Assembly (NCBI GenBank): GCA_964528575.1
Contig: CAZGTQ010000114.1
Location: 1-9,713, forward strand
Source: CAZGTQ01 sp964528575
Lineage (GTDB): Bacteria > Planctomycetota > UBA1135 > GCA-002686595
Direction of reading: 5' to 3'
DNA: 9,713 bases
The notes under the pieces are model-generated. The model saw only the letters and a list, made by a program, of their open reading frames with translations. It had not been told where the DNA came from and did no database searches. Position 1 is the first letter of the stretch. The number at the start of each line of letters is the position of its first letter. The position numbers and the translations under genes were made by a program. Below are positions 7,901 to 9,713 of the stretch, in pieces.

Positions 7901-8017
7901 CCCGCGCTCGTCGGCCTCGACCTCTTCGTCGACATGACCTGGATGACGTTCGACCCGTTCGTCATCAACGGCGTGGCGAACGTCGGGGGGACCGCGCACC
8001 TGTTCTTCGGCACTTGA
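4916..8017 (+). CDS. Large secreted beta-propeller protein with three homologous modules and a C-terminal domain
   Basis: The 1033-residue protein begins with a clear signal peptide (residues 1-30, basic n-region, long Ala/Leu/Val core, cleavage after AHA). Residues of about 38-886 are beta-propeller-like (NHL/SMP-30 type), with recurring turns such as DGSGRL, DPLTGDVLF, DAAGNVWV and SDSNGVVHVV. They fall into three modules of about 270-290 residues. A Pro-rich linker (883-898) leads to a domain (898-1033) with DGAGKSLPG, FLPNDPALVGLDLFVD and INGVANVG, resembling the module inserted in the sulfatase. No catalytic motif is visible; binding of a carbohydrate or a protein scaffold role is plausible but unproven. 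I chose ATG 4916 because the signal peptide begins there; a TTG 90 nt upstream would bury it. The stop shares one base with the next start (TGATG), so the acetyltransferase is probably translationally coupled. Confidence 0.88.
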   Translation: MHHRTSGRGPLLALVAAALVAAALVPAAHAQIGTLATVGGEVTDLSVDGSGRLLYCTTQSKIGRINPANGNEVVLSAAGTIPSALRGIAETPAGDVAVIDGGGDIWSLPGGTGPAVEIYSDLFIIKAPTDLLVDATGNFLTVSDTPSTGWRAFDWVSPDGANWCYYLVDHQPLALAADPLTGDVLFTDLANGGSLRRIERVDQSHPTSIIDATTQPGFTLSANDGDIAMEADGDALFVAGGTVWRHDRSAGTTATIATGLGQLRAIAIAASSGAVPSASGFSAYVAEGSSPTMIREIGNVGAPAALRPPSLGTVPDRGTQLVFFIDVRVFDLAADKQGNLLVGGDVFGSSPSVRRVDLSTLHVSLVAGPNDGIGGKIEGVHVGGNGRIYACTRFGVVYEIEEGPTQVTELFSNSQGQITVSKDIVHDRDGTMYLANRSNFCCGDVVQLLANGTLGYFVPLAEARGLCSDPFTSNLLVSEWVGTGFLSAVRRMDTLAPSLAPIPSFDGLNLSNAEGWADGEMAMDCLGNVYLAVEDEFGVVRFDTKTGKLYRVSSGYTQHVSGVAIAPSTPGSGSTTGWSLYVTEFIRLFEIPSVAAPAPTIPDRNAPPIGDCVGYLSSTVGTPRAMIDDPAGGGFLVATSGGTVERVDLLTGAATQYADSGGANDLVAIASDSNGVVHVVTAGGVVSSIHPTTKAFTTVFADGANALGDVRGMAIDGLDRVYVVERDAGSPAGRVLRINGAALEPVAIANRGVRPEVDPLTGELWVSSQGSVQEGAGEILRARIDGQVAYGHWRGDTYYAFDVGPTDGDLAFDAAGNVWVAAGDAGRVARVDRASGARSVFAGNYERPAALTVSFGRPAIAGAQGASLFVLDGWAIYEHGIPGAVPPPPATNPPGLAPPAELRVEGFATLGALTPVVLDVPADAGKVYILLPTASGKTPVLPLTLIGNPSDPRVLPWTYDVLFDYLTSGFLPGFIGILDGAGKSLPGTGVFLPNDPALVGLDLFVDMTWMTFDPFVINGVANVGGTAHLFFGT
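5027..7573 (+). repeat. Three-fold internal duplication (protein level) in the propeller gene
   Basis: Modules cover about 5027-5824, 5891-6706 and 6773-7573. Matching landmarks recur in the same order. Fourth-blade landmarks are ALAADPLTGDVLFTDL, GLCSDPFTSNLLVSEW and RPEVDPLTGELWVSSQ. Fifth-blade landmarks are NDGDIAMEADGDALFVAG, ADGEMAMDCLGNVYLAVE and TDGDLAFDAAGNVWVAAG. Each module closes with a blade of the type AIA...G..LYV....I.EI, followed by a Pro-rich joint (VPDR, IPDR, IPGAVPP). About six blade-like units per module can be counted. The DNA copies have diverged, so the duplication is old. Confidence 0.7.
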
Positions 8018-8700
8018 TGGACGCGAGCGCTCCCCCGACAGCCGACCGCCCAGCGGGTCGGCCGCGCCTGCGCCGCGCGCTCGGGCGGATCCGCCGCAGC
8101 TTCCAGATCGACACGTTCGACGTGTTCGCGCGGCCCGTGCGCTCCGAGGACGCCGAGCTCGAGACGCCCGCGGGCTACCGCTTCGCGTGGGTCACGCCCG
8201 ACGAGATCGCCGCGTGCGACGCGTACCACACCGAGCTCGACGAGCGCGAGCGGCGCGAGGGCGCCGCTCGACTCGGCTGCGGCCACCGCTGCGTGGGCGC
8301 GTTCCACGAGCGCGACGGGCTCGTGTTCACGATGTGGGAGAACCCGCGCAACCTGAACACCCCCGGTCAGGTCAAGCGGCGCCTCGCGCCCGACCAAGCG
8401 TTCATCTACAAGGCCTACACGAGCCCCGACCACCGCGGGAGAAAGCTCTACCAGGCCGGGATGCGTTTCGTGCTGCGGGAGCTGGCACGCCAGGGCAAGC
8501 GTGAGTTGATAGGCTACGCGCACGTCAAGAAGGACGTCTCGCGGCGGGGCCTCGCGCGGCTCGACTTCGAGCCGCGCGGGCGTTACTGGTGCGTGAGGGC
8601 TCCCGGGTGGAGCCGGACCTTCGTCTCGCGGGCGCTCGCCCGCCACTTCCCGACCGCCGTGCCGCGCACGGGCGCGGCGGCCAACGCAACGTCTCGATGA
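8017..8700 (+). CDS. GNAT-like N-acetyltransferase
   Basis: This 227-residue protein is probably cytoplasmic and transfers an acyl group from a CoA donor to an amine. Residues 1-35 are basic and Pro-rich without a signal peptide. The GNAT-like core runs from about 53 to 195: strand GYRFAWVTPDEI, a central strand pair with CVGAFHERDGLVFTMW, the acceptor strand FIYKAYTSPDHRG, then the pyrophosphate-binding loop and helix HRGRKLYQAGMRFVL (139-153). In that loop R140-G141 fits the usual R/Q-x-x-G-x-G/A region, but K143 replaces the second small residue. A later strand-helix pair is ELIGYAHVKKD and SRRGLARLDF. ATG 8017 overlaps the previous stop by one base and its own stop overlaps the next start as ATGA, so it is the middle gene of a tight operon. 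The acceptor is unknown; an amino sugar would suit the flippase nearby, but that is inference. Confidence 0.75.
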   Translation: MDASAPPTADRPAGRPRLRRALGRIRRSFQIDTFDVFARPVRSEDAELETPAGYRFAWVTPDEIAACDAYHTELDERERREGAARLGCGHRCVGAFHERDGLVFTMWENPRNLNTPGQVKRRLAPDQAFIYKAYTSPDHRGRKLYQAGMRFVLRELARQGKRELIGYAHVKKDVSRRGLARLDFEPRGRYWCVRAPGWSRTFVSRALARHFPTAVPRTGAAANATSR

Positions 8701-9713
8701 ACCGCCCCCTCGGCGCCCTCTTCGTCCTCACCCGCGCGTCCGCGTTCGCCGGCTTCCTCGTCGGCGGCGTCTGGGCACTCTGGCAGATCGCGGGAGAGCG
8801 GCACGTGCGCGAGTTCCAGGCCGGGCCGGACTCGCCGTGGACGGAGCGCCTGTATGCGATCGCCCAGCGCGCGGCGATCGAGGGGCTCGGCTTCGGCGCC
8901 GTCGGCCTCCTGCTCGGGCTGGTCGCCGTCCTCTACGCGGCGCTCGGCCGGCGTTCTGCGGCGAGCCACGCCCAGCGCGCGACCGCGGGCTTCCTGCTCG
9001 GCGCGGCCGCGTTCGCCGTGCTGACGACCTCCGGCGCATGGTTCCTGGGCGAGGCGCTCCCCTTCCTGCCCATCGAGCGGCTGCTCGCGGTCGACGCGCT
9101 CGCGTTCGCCGCGCTGCTCGTCGGCCTCCTCGCGGCGCATGCGATCGTGCGCCGGCTGCCGTTCGCCGCGCGCGGCGCGCCCGTCGCGACCGCGGGGGCG
9201 AGCGTCGTCGCGCTCGCCGTCGCGGCCGGCGTCGCGCTCGCGTCGCTGCGCGCCGCCGAGGACTGGCGCTCGCCCGCGGCGCTCGCGATCGCGGTCGCGA
9301 TCGTCGTCGCCGCGCTGCCCGTCGCCGGCCTCCTGTCGCGCGCGCTCCAGCCGCTCGCCGACGCCCTGGGCCGCGCGCTCGAGAAGCGCCCGCCGCTCGC
9401 GCCGCGGCGCGCGTGGGCGCTCGCGGTCGCGCTCGGCCTGTGTGCCGCGGTCACGCTCTCGACGTTCTCGCTGCGCTCCCCCGCCGCGCCCGCGCAATAC
9501 ACGCAGTTGCCGGCGCGCGGCGAGCGCCGCGGCCCGAACGTGCTCTACGTCACGATCGACACGCTGCGCGCGGACCACCTCGGCTGCTACGGCTACGCGC
9601 GCCCGACCTCGCCGTTCCTCGACGAGCTCGCCGCGCGCGGGACGCTCTTCGCCGACGCCGCGTCCGCCGCCGCGTGGACCAAGCCGGCGACGGGGACGAT
9701 CCTCACCGGGCTG
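8697..9713 (+). CDS. Seven-pass membrane protein with alkaline-phosphatase-superfamily (sulfatase-like) domain, Thr at the nucleophile position (3' end off window)
   Basis: The visible 339 residues, starting at ATG 8697 (ATGA overlap with the acetyltransferase), open with about seven hydrophobic spans (near 7-32, 62-84, 97-118, 130-152, 165-184, 193-213, 238-257). After a linker the sulfatase-like fold begins: NVLYVTIDTLRADHLGCYGY (281-300), with D288 as metal ligand, then AAWTKPATGTILTGL (325-339). In a sulfatase the last motif would be C/S-x-P-x-R; here it is T328-K-P330-A-T332, so the formylglycine residue and its Arg are both absent, and D-T replaces the D-D pair. Thr nucleophiles occur in phosphotransferases of this superfamily such as LtaS and EptA, and WT-x-PS variants are common in uncharacterised membrane sulfatase-like proteins. 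It may be a phospho- or sulfo-group transferase acting on envelope lipid or glycan. The remaining metal ligands lie beyond the window. Confidence 0.82.
   Translation, partial: MNRPLGALFVLTRASAFAGFLVGGVWALWQIAGERHVREFQAGPDSPWTERLYAIAQRAAIEGLGFGAVGLLLGLVAVLYAALGRRSAASHAQRATAGFLLGAAAFAVLTTSGAWFLGEALPFLPIERLLAVDALAFAALLVGLLAAHAIVRRLPFAARGAPVATAGASVVALAVAAGVALASLRAAEDWRSPAALAIAVAIVVAALPVAGLLSRALQPLADALGRALEKRPPLAPRRAWALAVALGLCAAVTLSTFSLRSPAAPAQYTQLPARGERRGPNVLYVTIDTLRADHLGCYGYARPTSPFLDELAARGTLFADAASAAAWTKPATGTILTGL

Noticed and set aside
4865..7999. 1044-codon minus-strand frame opposite the propeller gene
   Set aside because: Its composition is the mirror of the GC-rich propeller codons (Arg, Asp, Val, Ala), with no signal peptide or domain; the plus-strand product is clearly the real one.
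8583..9578. 331-codon minus-strand frame at the right end
   Set aside because: It is antisense to the seven-pass membrane protein and made almost wholly of Arg, Glu, Gly and Ala; the plus-strand frame has membrane spans and sulfatase-fold motifs.

Overview
This window is very GC-rich DNA (roughly 70% or more by eye) from a bacterium, most likely a member of the Planctomycetota. The reasons are a canonical secreted sulfatase beside an ECF sigma factor, a dockerin-like EF-hand domain, a very large secreted beta-propeller protein, few recognisable Shine-Dalgarno sites, and two copies of an extracellular domain that I know from secreted planctomycete proteins. The phylum is inferred; there is no rRNA or other marker gene in the window. 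High GC leaves long open frames on every strand, so genes were chosen by recognisable protein content and not by length.

Minus strand, 1-2955, read right to left: a secreted formylglycine-type sulfatase (1147-2955), an ECF sigma factor (498-1049), and a gene overlapping it by 4 nt. That last gene encodes a single-pass membrane protein with a cytoplasmic N-terminal half and a dockerin-like calcium-binding tail (1-501, cut by the window edge). The sigma factor and membrane protein look like a sigma/anti-sigma pair. The sulfatase has about 150 extra residues inserted in its catalytic fold, and these resemble the planctomycete extracellular C-terminal module.

Divergent region, 2956-3138 (183 bp): it holds a 17-bp tandem duplication and a possible ECF-type promoter facing the sulfatase.

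Plus strand, 3139-9713: a polysaccharide flippase (MATE/MVF superfamily) with a Gly/Ser-rich N-terminus built from 18-bp tandem repeats. After 97 bp comes a tightly packed set of three genes: a 1033-residue secreted protein made of three related six-bladed-propeller-like modules plus a C-terminal module, a GNAT-like acetyltransferase (1-nt overlap), and a seven-pass membrane protein with an alkaline-phosphatase-superfamily domain (4-nt overlap, cut by the right edge). In that last domain the nucleophile position is Thr and not the Cys/Ser of sulfatases.

Taken together, the window looks like a cell-envelope or extracellular polysaccharide neighbourhood: export of a lipid-linked glycan (flippase), possible acetyl or phospho/sulfo modification, and extracellular desulfation under a dedicated sigma factor. 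The functional link between the two strands is inference. No tRNA, rRNA, CRISPR array, insertion sequence or integrase was seen.
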